A stretch of DNA of 64,000 nt from Microcella indica (GTDB taxonomy: Bacteria; Actinomycetota; Actinomycetes; Actinomycetales; Microbacteriaceae). The stretch covers positions 310,001 through 374,000 of the forward strand of contig NZ_CP058670.1 of the NCBI RefSeq assembly GCF_013414345.1, given 5' to 3'. Shown here piece by piece: positions 33,577 through 43,680 of this stretch (its first letter is position 1; the number at the start of each line of letters is the position of its first letter). The translations under genes and the position numbers were made by a program. The notes under the pieces were generated by a model. The model did not search any database and was not told where the DNA came from. It saw nothing but the letters and a program-made list of their open reading frames with translations.

Positions 33577-34602
33577 ATGAACGCCGTGGGTCTCGACGGC
33601 GGCCGCCTCGCGGGCCCGCTCGGCACCGCGCTCGCCGTCGCGGCGACGGTGCTCGCCGGCGTGGGCGTCGCGACGCAGTCGCGCGTCAACGGCGAGCTCG
33701 GGCAGCGCTTCGACGACGGCTTCACGGCCGCGCTCGTCTCCTTCTCCTCCGGCTGGGTGCTGCTGCTCGTGATCGTGCTCTCGACTCGGCGCGGCCGTGC
33801 GGCGGTGCGGCGCATCCCCGCGGCGCTGCGGGCAGGCGAGCTGCCCTGGTGGATGCTGCTCGGCGGTGCGGCCGGTGGCTTCTTCGTGCTCTCGCAGGGC
33901 CTCGTGGCGGGCATCCTCGGGGTGGCGATCTTCACCGTCGCACTCGTCTCGGGCCAGACGGTGACGGGAATGGTCGCGGATGCCCGGGGCTTCGCCGGGG
34001 CGCGCGTGACACCTCCCACGCTCGCGCGCCTGAGCGGCGCGGCACTCACGGTGCTCGCGGTGGCGGTGGCGGTCGCGGGCGAACTGGGCGGGAGCATCCC
34101 GTGGCCGGCGCTCATCCTGCCGCTCCTCGCGGGAGTCGGCGCGGGCATGCAGCAGGCGATGAACGGTCGCGTGCGGCAGGTGAGCGGCTCTCCGCTCGCG
34201 GCGACGCTCGTGAACTTCACGGTCGGCACAGCAGCGCTCCTCGTCGTGACCGTCATCAGCCTCGCCGTCAACGGTCTGCCCGAGCAGCCGCCGACCGAGG
34301 CGTACCTCTACGCGGGTGGCGCTGTCGGTGTCGTCTTCATCGCGATCCAGGCGGCCGCGGTCGCGCGCGTCGGCGTGCTGCTGCTCGGCATGTGCCTCGT
34401 GCTCGGGCAGCTCATGGCGGCGGTCGTGTTCGACTCCGTCGCGGCGATCGGCCCTGCGCTGCAGCCTCAGACCGTCGCCGCCGTCGTGCTCACCGCGGTG
34501 GGCATCGTCGTGGCGACGCTCGACCGCTGGCGGCGGCCGCGCACCGTGCTGGCGACGTCTCCAGCCCCGGGCTCCGCCGGGCCTACTCCTCGTCGGCCGT
34601 GA
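33577..34602 (+). CDS. DMT-family permease, YdcZ-like (tandem DUF606)
   Basis: 341 residues from ATG 33577, spaced six bases from GAGAGG; ATG 33571 would leave no spacing. About ten hydrophobic helices form two similar halves, each with the DUF606/YdcZ pattern: AAGVGVATQSRVNGELG (first) and AGVGAGMQQAMNGRVRQVSGSPLAATLVNFTVG (second), with conserved Q-x-x-x-N-x-x-L/R motifs. Drug/metabolite transporter superfamily; substrate unknown. Its 3' end overlaps msrB by 20 bp in convergent orientation. Confidence 0.82.
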   Translation: MNAVGLDGGRLAGPLGTALAVAATVLAGVGVATQSRVNGELGQRFDDGFTAALVSFSSGWVLLLVIVLSTRRGRAAVRRIPAALRAGELPWWMLLGGAAGGFFVLSQGLVAGILGVAIFTVALVSGQTVTGMVADARGFAGARVTPPTLARLSGAALTVLAVAVAVAGELGGSIPWPALILPLLAGVGAGMQQAMNGRVRQVSGSPLAATLVNFTVGTAALLVVTVISLAVNGLPEQPPTEAYLYAGGAVGVVFIAIQAAAVARVGVLLLGMCLVLGQLMAAVVFDSVAAIGPALQPQTVAAVVLTAVGIVVATLDRWRRPRTVLATSPAPGSAGPTPRRP

Positions 34603-35017
34603 AGCCGAGGGCGAGCGAGTTCATGCAGTAGCGGTCGCCCGTGGGGGTGCCGAAGCCGTCGGGGAACACGTGGCCCAGGTGCGAGCCGCACGCGGCGCAG
34701 CGCACCTCGGTACGGGTCATGCCGAGCGAGGTGTCCTCGAGCAGCTCGACGGCGTCGGGGCGAACCGACTCGTAGAAGCTCGGCCAGCCGCAGCCCGAGT
34801 CGAACTTGGTGCCGGCCTGGAACAGTTCGGCGTTGCACGCTCCGCACGTGTAGATGCCGCTGCGGCTCTCGTCGAGCAGCTCTCCCGTCCACGCGCGTTC
34901 GGTGCCGGCCTCGCGCAGCACCTGATATCGCTCCTCGCCGAGCTCGGCCCGCCACTCGTCCTCGGTCTTCTGCACGGCGTAGCTCTGGTCGTTCTGGGCG
35001 GTCGTGTCGTCACTCAT
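34583..35017 (-). CDS. msrB: Peptide methionine (R)-S-oxide reductase
   Basis: 144 residues. It repairs methionine-R-sulfoxide in oxidised proteins. Zinc pairs C-G-A-C and C-A-A-C, the sequence KFDSGCGWPSFYE, the GSHLGHVFPDG motif and catalytic Cys in DRYCMNSLAL are all in place. The resolving Cys is probably C of SGCGWPS. Convergent with the permease (20-bp overlap) and divergent from the GNAT gene. Confidence 0.96.
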   Translation of the reverse strand: MSDDTTAQNDQSYAVQKTEDEWRAELGEERYQVLREAGTERAWTGELLDESRSGIYTCGACNAELFQAGTKFDSGCGWPSFYESVRPDAVELLEDTSLGMTRTEVRCAACGSHLGHVFPDGFGTPTGDRYCMNSLALGFTADEE

Positions 35018-35079
35018 GGGGTTCCCCGCTTCTCGCCCGGCCTCGGGCGGTTGGTCTGCACCCCATTAAACTCGCATTC

Positions 35080-35547
35080 GTGCCCGAGACTTCCCCGATG
35101 TTGCGGACGTGGGGCGAGCTGAGCCTCGACGAGTTCTTCGAGATCGCGCGCGTGCGCACCGAAGTGTTCTTCCTCGAGCAGCGCATCGACGAGGAGGAGC
35201 TCGACGAGCGCGACCGCGAGGAGACCACCGAGCACGTCTGGATCTCCGATGATCGCGGCGTGGCCGCCTACCTGCGCGTCGTCGTCGACGCGCAGCCGCA
35301 GGAGGGCAATCGGGATGCCCGGCGTCTCGTCGGCCGCGTCGTCACCCGCGCCGACCGACGGGGGGAGGGGCTCGCGAGGCGCCTCATCGAGCATGTCATC
35401 GAGCGGCACGGCCACGAGCCGTTGGCGCTGCACGCCCAGAGCTACATCCAGCCGCTGTACGCCGCGCTCGGCTTCGAGCCGTACGGCGACGAATATGTCG
35501 AGGCGGGCATCCCGCACGTCTCCATGTACCGCGCCGCGACCGCATAG
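35080..35547 (+). CDS. GNAT acetyltransferase, ElaA-like
   Basis: 155 residues, GTG start at 35080; ATG 35098 is an alternative. A -10-like TTAAACT just upstream suggests a leaderless mRNA. Core motifs: RTEVFFLEQRIDEEELDERD, VAAYLRVVVD, the acetyl-CoA loop RVVTRADRRGEGLARRLIEHV (R-x-x-G-x-x-R/L pattern) and HAQSYIQPLYAALGF, which resembles ElaA proteins. The acetyl acceptor is unknown. Confidence 0.87.
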   Translation: MPETSPMLRTWGELSLDEFFEIARVRTEVFFLEQRIDEEELDERDREETTEHVWISDDRGVAAYLRVVVDAQPQEGNRDARRLVGRVVTRADRRGEGLARRLIEHVIERHGHEPLALHAQSYIQPLYAALGFEPYGDEYVEAGIPHVSMYRAATA

Positions 35548-35562
35548 CGCCTTCGAAGGTGC

Positions 35563-35581
35563 GACGGCTAGCCTGACCGGT
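35563..35581 (+). promoter_or_regulatory. Promoter with DtxR/IdeR-like site upstream of the HtaA gene
   Basis: GGCTAGCCTGACC (35566-35578) matches the core of the actinobacterial iron box (GGTTAGCCTAACC) at 11 of 13 bases, about 55 bp before the HtaA-domain gene. TAGCCT inside it could equally be just a -10 element. The gene function makes iron control plausible, but the site alone is weak. Confidence 0.4.
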
Positions 35582-35632
35582 GTTCTTCGGCGCGTCGACG
35601 CGCCCTCAGCCTGTCGTACAGAAGGGCCTCTC

Positions 35633-36415
35633 GTGCTCCGTCGCTTCCGCCGCCGACTCGGCACTGCGGGTCTCGCCCTCGCGGTGGCCGCGGCCGTGGG
35701 GCTGGGCCTCTCGGTCGGTGCAGAGACGGAGAGGGCCGCGGCGGCCTCCGTCGACGAGTGCGCGGTGCAGGATGCTCGGCTCGAGTGGGGCTTCAAAGAG
35801 AGCTTCCGCGCCTACGTGAGCGGCTCGATCGCGAACGGCGAGTGGCAGGCGGCCGACGGCGCCACCTACGCGACGCCCTCCTTCACGTTCGGGGAGGGCT
35901 CCGGCGCCGTCGCCTCGGGCTCGGCGACGGCCGAGCTTCTCTTCGCGGGCAGCATCCGCTTCACCGGGCACGGCGACATTCTCGACACGACCGTGAGCAT
36001 GCCCCGCGTCGCCCTCGCGGACGCCGCGTCGGGGCTGCTCGTGCTCGACGTCGTCGGCACGACGCAGGAGGGCGCCGAGGTCGCGGCGCGGGGGGTCGAG
36101 TTCGCGAGCCTCGACCTGACGGCGGCCACGCGCTCCGTGGCGGACGGCGTGCTGACCGTCGAGGGCATCGCGGCCGCCCTCACCGAGGACGGTGCGGCGG
36201 CCTTCGGCACCTACCCGGCGGGGGAGCCGCTCGACCCGATCACGATCGTCGCGCCGCTCGACCCAGCCTGCGCGGCCGAGGTCGAGGCGGACCTCGTGGT
36301 GTCTGGAGGGGCCTCGTGGGTCGCGCCCGCGCTGACCGGGGCGGGCGTCGTTCTCGCCCTCGCGGTGCTCACGGTGGGCGGGATCACGGTCGTGCGTCGC
36401 CGCCGCGCGCCGTGA
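35633..36415 (+). CDS. Cell-surface HtaA-domain protein (heme-binding candidate)
   Basis: 260 residues from GTG 35633 (GAAGGG upstream). An N-terminal signal sequence with hydrophobic core LGTAGLALAVAAAVGLGLSVG and an AAA-type cleavage site is followed by one HtaA domain: LEWGFKESFRAYVSGSIANGEW, then FTFGEGSGAV and IRFTGHGDILDTTVSMPRV. The C-terminal TM (about 232-253) ends with VRRRRAP, an anchoring tail. HtaA proteins of corynebacteria capture heme from hemoglobin at the surface. The usual heme-ligand positions (Tyr in the N-terminal part, His) are plausible here (Y58-like, H in GHGD), but I cannot align them exactly. hmuT lies two genes away. Confidence 0.82.
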   Translation: MLRRFRRRLGTAGLALAVAAAVGLGLSVGAETERAAAASVDECAVQDARLEWGFKESFRAYVSGSIANGEWQAADGATYATPSFTFGEGSGAVASGSATAELLFAGSIRFTGHGDILDTTVSMPRVALADAASGLLVLDVVGTTQEGAEVAARGVEFASLDLTAATRSVADGVLTVEGIAAALTEDGAAAFGTYPAGEPLDPITIVAPLDPACAAEVEADLVVSGGASWVAPALTGAGVVLALAVLTVGGITVVRRRRAP

Positions 36416-36467
36416 GCATGCGGAGGTCGACGGCCGCCCCGGCGCGTTCGCGTGACACAATGCGGGC

Positions 36468-37463
36468 GTGAGCACGACCGCCGAGCGCTACCGGCGCTTC
36501 GCCCGGGAGGCGGCGCCCCGGTCGCCCACCTATGCGGGCTGGGCAGAGGCGCTCGCCGCCGATGAGGCGAGCATCGCGCTGATCGATGCGCTGCCCGTGG
36601 CGAGCCGTCAACCCGTGCTCATCCTCACCGCCGCGCGCTTCGCGGGCCTCGCACCGCACGAGAGCATCGCGCCATGGGTGCGGGAGCACTGGCCGGCCGT
36701 AGCCGGCATCGCCCGGCAGCGCGCGACACAGACCAACGATCCGCGGCGCACGGCGCCGCTCGTGGCCGCGCTGCAGCGCATCGAGGGGCCGGTCGCGCTG
36801 CTCGAAGTCGGCGCGTCGGCGGGTCTCACACTCCTTCCCGACCGCTACAGCCACGTGTTCGAGCGGGGAAGTGCGCTCCACCGCCTCGATCCGGAGGACG
36901 GCGCGTCGGCGCTCGAGCTGCGCTGCGCTCTCGGAGAGAGCGTGCCGGTGCCGACCCGCCTGCCCCGCATCGTCTGGCGTGCGGGGCTCGAGCGGCAGCC
37001 ACTGCCCTGGGGCGACGCGGAGGCGGAGCGCTGGTTGCGCACGCTCGTCTGGCCGGAGGAGCGCGACCGAGCGCTGCAGCTGAACCAGGCCATGACGATC
37101 GCCCGTCGAGAGCCGCCGCGACTCGTCGCGGGCGACGCCCTCGACGGGTTGCCCGCGCTCGCCGCGCAGGCGCCGAGCGGCGCCACGCTCGTCGTGTGGA
37201 GCCCCGCCGTGCTCGTCTACCTCGACCCGGCGCGGCGCGAGCGGTTCCACGACCTCGCCACTGCGCTGCCCGGCCACTGGATCTCTCTCGACGGCCGCCG
37301 CGTTCTCGAGCGCGTGGGTGAGAGCGCGGACGCCCTCCTGCCCGGCCCGGACGACGACTTCATCCTGAGCGTCGATGGCCGCGCCGCGGCCGTCGTGTCA
37401 CCTCACGGCGACCGCCTCGAGCGCTGGGCACCCGAGGGGCGGACTCAGGAGTCCGGAGCGTAG
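36468..37463 (+). CDS. DUF2332 family protein
   Basis: 331 residues, GTG start; an ACACAAT -10-like sequence a few bases upstream suggests a leaderless mRNA. The sequence follows DUF2332: RYRRFAREAAPRSPTYAGWAEALA at the start, then the SAM-binding-like VALLEVGASAGLTLLPDRYSHVF and VVWSPAVLVYLDPARRERF. The Gly-rich strand-loop resembles methyltransferases, but no target is known. Its end overlaps hmuT by 19 bp in convergent orientation. Function unknown. Confidence 0.82.
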   Translation: MSTTAERYRRFAREAAPRSPTYAGWAEALAADEASIALIDALPVASRQPVLILTAARFAGLAPHESIAPWVREHWPAVAGIARQRATQTNDPRRTAPLVAALQRIEGPVALLEVGASAGLTLLPDRYSHVFERGSALHRLDPEDGASALELRCALGESVPVPTRLPRIVWRAGLERQPLPWGDAEAERWLRTLVWPEERDRALQLNQAMTIARREPPRLVAGDALDGLPALAAQAPSGATLVVWSPAVLVYLDPARRERFHDLATALPGHWISLDGRRVLERVGESADALLPGPDDDFILSVDGRAAAVVSPHGDRLERWAPEGRTQESGA

Positions 37464-38548
37464 ATCGCTCGCGCGAGGGCGTCCAGCATGAGCGGTGTGC
37501 GCGGCCCGAAGCTCAGGATCTCGCCGTCCGCCATGTCGACGAAGCGACGGTTCTCTCCCGCGCGCGTCAGGGCGATCGCGGGCTTCGCGGCGAGGAGCCC
37601 CTCGACTCCGCCCACGCTCTCGAGCCCGTCGGTCATGACGAGGATGAGGTCGGGGTCGGCCGCGATGAGAGCCTCGTCCGTCATGGGGCGCAGGCCCTGC
37701 CAGCCGATCTCCCCGGCCACGTCGATGCCTCCGACGCCCTCGATGAGCTCGTCTGCACCCGACTCCTCGCCGAAGAGGTAGTAGATGCGCGAGGCGCCAC
37801 GCAAGTAGAGAAAGAGGATGCGCACGCGATCGGCGGTGTCGGTCGGTGCGATGGAGGCGATCTCGTCGACGACGGCGTCGACCTCGGCGTCGAGCTGCGC
37901 GGCCAGCACCTCGCCCGTCGCGGGCGCCCCGAGCGCCGCGGCCACCTGCCGCGCGAGCTCGGCGGGGGCGCCGAGCCCTGGCTCAGCATCCACGTAGACG
38001 ACCGTGACGCCCGCATCGCGCAGCTGCACGACCACGTCGGTCGGCCCGATCGTGCCATCGGTGATGACGATGCTCGGGCGCAGCGCGAGCATCGACTCGC
38101 TGTTGATGGCGTGGCCGCTGCTCGTCACGACGGGTAGGCCGTCTGCCTCGGGAAAGGTCGTCGAGATGTCGCGGCCGACCACCGAGTCGCCGAACCCGAG
38201 CGCGAACACGGTCGAGGCGATCGACCCGGCGATGTCGAGCGGCAGGATGCGGCTCGTGTCGTCGACGGTCACCTCGACGTCGCCGGCGAGATCGCGAGAG
38301 ACCACCGTGGTCGGCAGCTGCTGCGCCGGTGCCTCCGCCACGGGGGTGATCGAGGCCGTCTCGAGCACTGCGGTCGACGGGCCCACGTGATCCCGCGGGT
38401 TCTCGAGCACGTCGAGCTCGGCCAGCGGCGGTCGAGGAGTGATCGAGGCAGGCGACTCGGCCACGGGCCCCGCCGTGCCCGTCGTGCAGGCCGAGAGCAC
38501 GGCGACGCACAGGAGCGTCGCGAGCGCGCGGGGAAGCAGGGAGGTCAT
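37445..38548 (-). CDS. hmuT: Hemin ABC transporter substrate-binding lipoprotein (HmuT-like)
   Basis: 367 residues from ATG 38548 (GGGAGG nearby). Signal peptide with lipobox VLSAC. The periplasmic-binding fold type III has the order expected of HmuT: SIASTVFALGFGDSVVGRDISTTFPEADGLPVV, INSESMLALRPSIVITDGTIGP, a long helix, YYLFGEESGADELI and MTDEALIAADPDLILVMTDGLESVGG. The preceding N-terminal 100 residues are a longer extension than in most relatives. The genes for the permease and ATPase (hmuU, hmuV) are not next to it in this window. An iron-box-like GGCAACCCTAACC sits at 38600-38612. Confidence 0.88.
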   Translation of the reverse strand: MTSLLPRALATLLCVAVLSACTTGTAGPVAESPASITPRPPLAELDVLENPRDHVGPSTAVLETASITPVAEAPAQQLPTTVVSRDLAGDVEVTVDDTSRILPLDIAGSIASTVFALGFGDSVVGRDISTTFPEADGLPVVTSSGHAINSESMLALRPSIVITDGTIGPTDVVVQLRDAGVTVVYVDAEPGLGAPAELARQVAAALGAPATGEVLAAQLDAEVDAVVDEIASIAPTDTADRVRILFLYLRGASRIYYLFGEESGADELIEGVGGIDVAGEIGWQGLRPMTDEALIAADPDLILVMTDGLESVGGVEGLLAAKPAIALTRAGENRRFVDMADGEILSFGPRTPLMLDALARAIYAPDS

Positions 38549-38599
38549 GGGGGTCCGAAACGGGGCTGGGGCGCGCTCGGGGCGACGCCGGTCGACTGA

Positions 38600-38612
38600 G
38601 GCAACCCTAACC
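38600..38612 (-). promoter_or_regulatory. Possible DtxR/IdeR site upstream of hmuT
   Basis: On the minus strand GGTTAGGGTTGCC matches the iron-box core GGTTAGGCTAACC at 10 of 13 bases, about 52 bp before the hmuT start. TAGGGT within it may simply be the -10 element. The match is suggestive because of gene function but is not strong alone. Confidence 0.35.
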
Positions 38613-38685
38613 GAGTTGGCTGGGCACCTGCCCGGCCGTGGGCGAGCCGCCACGGTCGGGCTCGCGAGGCTCCTAGGGTGTGGGT

Positions 38686-38958
38686 ATGGATGCCCGATCC
38701 GACGCCCTCGACGAGCCCGCGCGCCGCGTGCTCGAGTTCGAGCGCGACTGGTGGGGCCACAGCGGCGCGAAGGAGCTGCGCATCCGTCGTGACTTCGGCT
38801 GGAGCGCCGCCCGCTACTATCAGGTGCTGAACGCCGTGATCGACACCGATGTCGCCGCACGCTACGACCCGGTGCTGGTCGGTCGCCTGCGGGAGGTGCG
38901 GCAGCAGCGCTCCCAGCAGCGCCGCACGCGGCGCCCCTCGACGACCGGCGCAGCCTGA
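38686..38958 (+). CDS. DUF3263 family protein
   Basis: 90 residues from ATG 38686. TAGGGT (38674-38679) lies seven bases upstream, so this is probably a leaderless transcript. The protein is one short domain: RVLEFERDWWGHSGAKELRIRRDFGWSAARYYQVLNAVID, typical of DUF3263, which resembles a small helix-turn-helix or helix bundle. The C-terminal end is Arg/Gln-rich. The next gene encodes a LytR_C protein, and this pairing is, from memory, conserved in mycobacteria (Rv0430-Rv0431). Confidence 0.85.
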   Translation: MDARSDALDEPARRVLEFERDWWGHSGAKELRIRRDFGWSAARYYQVLNAVIDTDVAARYDPVLVGRLREVRQQRSQQRRTRRPSTTGAA

Positions 38959-38989
38959 CCCGCCCCCACCTCAGCCGAAAGGCTTCACG

Positions 38990-39565
38990 ATGGCCGAGTA
39001 CGACCCCGATCGTTTCGACGACGTGCCCGACTCCCTCGGGCGCGTCGGCGCGCACCGGGCGCCGCGTCGGCGGGGTCGCGGCTGGATCGCGGTGGCGTGG
39101 GCCCTGCTCGCGAGCGGCGCGCTCGTCGTTGCCGGGCTCTACAGCCTCTCCCTCGTGAGCGACAGCGTGACCTTCGAGATCCCGGGCTTCTCCGAGCCCG
39201 AGCCCATGCCGACCCCCGAGCCCACGCCGACGATGACGCCCACGGCGGACCCGGTCCTGGACCCGAGCGCCGTCGACCTTCCGAGCGGTTTCACGATCAC
39301 CGTCCTCAATGCGACACCGTTCGAGGGCCTCGCCGCTCAGGGCGGCGCCGAGCTCTCCGAGGCCGGCTGGCCCGTCGGCACGACGACGAATGCCGCGCAG
39401 GACGACTTCCCCGACACGGTCGTGTTCTACTCCGACCCGGCCAACGAAGGCTTCGCCCGCGGCATCGCGCAGCAGTTGCGTGTTGCCGACATCGAGCTCT
39501 CCGACGCCTTCCCCGGTGCTCCCATCACCGTCGTGCTCGGCGCGGACTACTCGGCACGCGGCTGA
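38990..39565 (+). CDS. Membrane-anchored LytR C-terminal domain protein
   Basis: 191 residues. Cytoplasmic basic N-terminus (HRAPRRRGRG), one TM (about 32-54: WIAVAWALLASGALVVAGLYSL), a Pro/Thr/Glu-rich linker (EPEPMPTPEPTPTMTP) and an extracytoplasmic LytR_C domain (FTITVLNATPFEGLAAQGGAELSEAGWPVGT...VVFYSDP). LytR_C domains occur at the end of LCP wall-polymer transferases, but here the catalytic LCP domain is absent. It probably binds or positions wall components. RBS AAAGG lies before ATG. Confidence 0.86.
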   Translation: MAEYDPDRFDDVPDSLGRVGAHRAPRRRGRGWIAVAWALLASGALVVAGLYSLSLVSDSVTFEIPGFSEPEPMPTPEPTPTMTPTADPVLDPSAVDLPSGFTITVLNATPFEGLAAQGGAELSEAGWPVGTTTNAAQDDFPDTVVFYSDPANEGFARGIAQQLRVADIELSDAFPGAPITVVLGADYSARG

Positions 39566-39694
39566 CGCCCGGCCCCGGGCATCCCGAATCGGCGTTACGC
39601 CGACGTTTCGACTCTGTGAAGAGTGCTCGCGGCCCCTGGTGACGGTCGTGCTGCGGTGGTTAGCATCGCTCCACGCACAGCAAGGAGTCACCGC

Positions 39695-39898
39695 ATGACC
39701 AAGGGAACCGTCAAGTGGTTCAACGCCGAGAAGGGCTTCGGCTTCATCACTCTCGAGGGAGGGGAGCAGGACGTCTTCGTCCACTACTCGGCCATCGACA
39801 TGCCCGGCTACAAGGTTCTCGAAGAGGGTCAGGCGGTGAGCTTCGAGGTGGGCACCGGCTCGAAGGGCCCTCAGGCCGAAGGCGTCACCGTCCTCTGA
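39695..39898 (+). CDS. Cold shock protein CspA family
   Basis: 67 residues, GGAG ribosome-binding site. Single cold-shock domain with RNP1 KGFGFI and RNP2 VFVHYSAI (FVHYS for FVHFS). It begins [26 protein letters not shown]. It binds single-stranded RNA/DNA, acting as an RNA chaperone. The upstream gap (39566-39694) has TAGCAT (39661-39666) as a likely -10. A second, longer CSD protein is at 52197-52577. Confidence 0.95.
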   Translation: MTKGTVKWFNAEKGFGFITLEGGEQDVFVHYSAIDMPGYKVLEEGQAVSFEVGTGSKGPQAEGVTVL

Positions 39899-39956
39899 CG
39901 GCGCGCCCGCTTCGCGCCTCACCTCCCGCCTCCGCCTGCGCGGTTACGCTGTCGCC

Positions 39957-40997
39957 ATGAGGATGCGCGCACGCAGTCGCTGGTCGGCAGCGGTCGGCGT
40001 GCTCGCGGCCCTCGCCCTGGCCAGCGGGTGCGCCGCTGAGCGCGAGTTGCCGGTGCCGACGGCGACGCCCGAGTACGTGCCGGTGTTCGAGGAGCCCGAA
40101 CCGTACACGCTCGCCCCGCTAACGGGAGAGCAGGTGGCGCCCGGCTCGCTCGACCACCCCTCGATCGCAGCGAAGATCGACAACAACATCAACGCCCGCC
40201 CCCAGATCGGCCTCGGGCGGGCCGACATCGTCTACGAGATCCTCGTGGAGGGCGGCGCCACGCGCCACATCGCCGTGTGGCACTCCGACATTCCCGACGA
40301 GATCGGCCCGATCCGCTCCGTACGACCGGTCGACCCCGACGTCGTGTCGCCGTTGGGCGGCGTCTTCGCGTACTCGGGCGGTCAGTACCGGTTCGTCGTC
40401 GCGATGCAGAACGCTCCCGTGTACAACGCGATCCACGGGCAGGCAGACACCGCGGAGACCATCTTCCGCGGCACCAACGCCCCGGCCCCGCACAACGTCA
40501 TCGTGCGCGCGCCGCAGATCGTGGCGCAGCAGGGCAGGCTCGACCCGCCTCCGCAGCTGTTCGCCTTCGCGGAGAGCGTCGCCGCGGCGACCGCCACGAA
40601 GGAGGGCTCGCCCACGGCCCGCATCGGGCTGCAGTTCTCCGTCGGCAACACGCCCGCGTGGGAGTGGAACGCCGAGAGCGAGCGCTGGGTGCGCTTCATG
40701 CACGGCGGCGCCGTCGATCGGGATGCCTCGGGCGACCAGCTCGCCGCCGTCAACGTCGTGACGCTCCGGGTGCCCGTGCAGGTCATCCAGAGCATTCCGA
40801 CGGTCGGTCTGCGGGGCTCGGGCGACGCGTGGGTCTCCACGGGCGGGGGCACCGTGCGCGCCCAGTGGTCGAAGAGCGGCCTCACCGACACCATCCGTCT
40901 GCTCGACGAGCACGGAGTCGCCGTGCGCCTCGCGCCCGGCAATACGTGGGTCGAGCTCGTCCCCCTCGCGGGCGACGTGACCTTCCGCGCCCCCTAG
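39957..40997 (+). CDS. DUF3048 lipoprotein
   Basis: 346 residues. Signal peptide with lipobox LASGC. The conserved pattern is LTGEQVAPGSLDHPSIAAKIDNNINARPQIGLGRADIVYEILVEGG, HSDIPDEIGPIRSVRPVD, GGVFAYSGGQ and PAPHNVIVRA, matching DUF3048 (YerB-like). Similar proteins are surface lipoproteins in Gram-positive bacteria, of unknown role. No operon partners are close. A repeat element (copy B) follows in the 3' intergenic region. Confidence 0.88.
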   Translation: MRMRARSRWSAAVGVLAALALASGCAAERELPVPTATPEYVPVFEEPEPYTLAPLTGEQVAPGSLDHPSIAAKIDNNINARPQIGLGRADIVYEILVEGGATRHIAVWHSDIPDEIGPIRSVRPVDPDVVSPLGGVFAYSGGQYRFVVAMQNAPVYNAIHGQADTAETIFRGTNAPAPHNVIVRAPQIVAQQGRLDPPPQLFAFAESVAAATATKEGSPTARIGLQFSVGNTPAWEWNAESERWVRFMHGGAVDRDASGDQLAAVNVVTLRVPVQVIQSIPTVGLRGSGDAWVSTGGGTVRAQWSKSGLTDTIRLLDEHGVAVRLAPGNTWVELVPLAGDVTFRAP

Positions 40998-41010
40998 CCC
41001 CACCCCGCTT

Positions 41011-41086
41011 CCCGCCAGATCTGACGGGAACGGGCGCTCGCCAAATGCCTGAGCGCCCATTCGGGTCAGATCTGGCTCACGGCGGG
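41011..41086. repeat. Intergenic palindromic repeat, copy B
   Basis: A 76-bp element between the DUF3048 gene and groEL, related to copy A at 17285-17356. CCAGATCTGA (41015-41024) pairs with TCAGATCTGG (41066-41075), and GGGCGCTC (41032-41039) with GAGCGCCC (41051-41058), giving a long hairpin. The ends are CCCGCC and GGCGGG. The AGCGCCCATTCG core is shared with copy A. Confidence 0.6.
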
Positions 41087-41095
41087 TCGTGTTGG

Positions 41096-41155
41096 CTTGC
41101 ACTCGAAGGGTGCGAGTGCCAGAATCAGTTAGCACTCGCGATAGCCGAGTGCCAG
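41096..41155. promoter_or_regulatory. Two CIRCE (HrcA) operators upstream of groEL
   Basis: Two inverted repeats match CIRCE (TTAGCACTC-N9-GAGTGCTAA). The upstream one is CTTGCACTC (41096-41104), nine bases, GAGTGCCAG (41114-41122). The second is TTAGCACTC (41129-41137), nine bases, GAGTGCCAG (41147-41155). The second ends 42 bp before the groEL ATG. HrcA would repress groEL here except under heat stress. Confidence 0.92.
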
Positions 41156-41170
41156 AGCTACTGCACGTGA

Positions 41171-42826
<1,656 letters not shown>

Positions 42827-42851
42827 TCCAGCCAGCTCACTGCACCGACAA

Positions 42852-42887
42852 CGGGGCGGCATCCCTCACGGGATGCCGCCCCGTTTC
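42852..42887. terminator. Bidirectional terminator between groEL and heme oxygenase
   Basis: CGGGGCGGCATCC (42852-42864), a six-base loop and GGATGCCGCCCCG (42871-42883), a 13-bp perfect stem followed by TTT on the plus strand. It ends groEL and may also end the convergent heme oxygenase transcript. Confidence 0.88.
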
Positions 42888-42910
42888 GTGTGTGCGGCAG
42901 GCGGCACTGC

Positions 42911-43570
42911 TCAGGCGGCGTCGCGCGCCTCGGCGAGACCGACGAAGAGCTGGGTGTTGAAGTCGTACGCGACCATGACCTCGTCGATCACGCGCTCGCG
43001 CTCGTCGTCGTTCCACGCGACGGTATCGAGCTGATGCCGGTAGGTGTCCTTGAAGGCGCCCGGGTCGGCAATCTGGTCGAAGAGGTAGAAGCCGATGCCG
43101 TTGGTCTCGAATCCGAAGCGCCGCGCCATGACCTTTGCGATGTACTGGCCGCCGGAGAGGTCGCCGAGGTAGCGCGTGTAGTGGTGGGCGACATAGCCCG
43201 CGGGCCAGGTGGCGGCGACCTCGAGGATGCGCGCCGCGTATCGGCGCGTGATCTCGAGCGGCGCGATGCGCGCGCGCCAGTCGCCGCCGTGAAGGAACGC
43301 CAGGTCGTTCTCGAGCGCGGGCAGGCGCGTGAGTGCGGGGGAGAGGAAGGGTGCGACGTCGGGGTTCTCGCGCATCGCCGGCTGCACGCTCTCCAGGGCC
43401 TCGTAGATGACGTAGTGCTGCTCGACGAGGGCGACGTAGTCCTCCCGGGAGCCCGCCCCCGCCATGAGGTCGCTCATGAACGTGGCGCTCTCACTGCTGC
43501 TGTGCCCACGAGCGGTGCGCTCACGCACGAGGCGCGAGAAGGGGATGACGTCAGGCTCGGGTGCGGTCAC
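42911..43570 (-). CDS. hmuO: Heme oxygenase (biliverdin-producing)
   Basis: 219 residues, GTG start. It degrades heme to biliverdin, CO and Fe2+ for iron release. The proximal-His region is FSRLVRERTARGHSSSESATFMSDLM (His at the ARGHSSSE position), and the distal helix has YVAHHYTRYLGDLSGGQYIAKVMARRFGF, with the conserved Gly-rich G-D-L-S-G-G-Q. Length is right for the HmuO family. A near-perfect iron box stands 14 bp before the start (43584-43602), and the DUF2470 gene lies just upstream on the same strand. Confidence 0.96.
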   Translation of the reverse strand: MTAPEPDVIPFSRLVRERTARGHSSSESATFMSDLMAGAGSREDYVALVEQHYVIYEALESVQPAMRENPDVAPFLSPALTRLPALENDLAFLHGGDWRARIAPLEITRRYAARILEVAATWPAGYVAHHYTRYLGDLSGGQYIAKVMARRFGFETNGIGFYLFDQIADPGAFKDTYRHQLDTVAWNDDERERVIDEVMVAYDFNTQLFVGLAEARDAA

Positions 43571-43583
43571 GGTGATCTCCAGG

Positions 43584-43602
43584 CTAGGTAAGGCGCACCT
43601 AA
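43584..43602 (-). promoter_or_regulatory. DtxR/IdeR iron box of hmuO
   Basis: On the minus strand TTAGGTGCGCCTTACCTAG matches the 19-bp consensus TWAGGTTAGSCTWACCTWA at 16 positions, centred about 23 bp upstream of the GTG start. It is the best iron box in the window and would repress hmuO when Fe2+-DtxR is loaded. The window's own DtxR gene is at 55893-56582. Confidence 0.88.
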
Positions 43603-43680
43603 CCTATCGCTCACCCGAGCGAGGCGCCAGAGGTCGAGCGGCCAGAGTCTGAGATACCGAGGGTCCGGGCGCTCGCGACG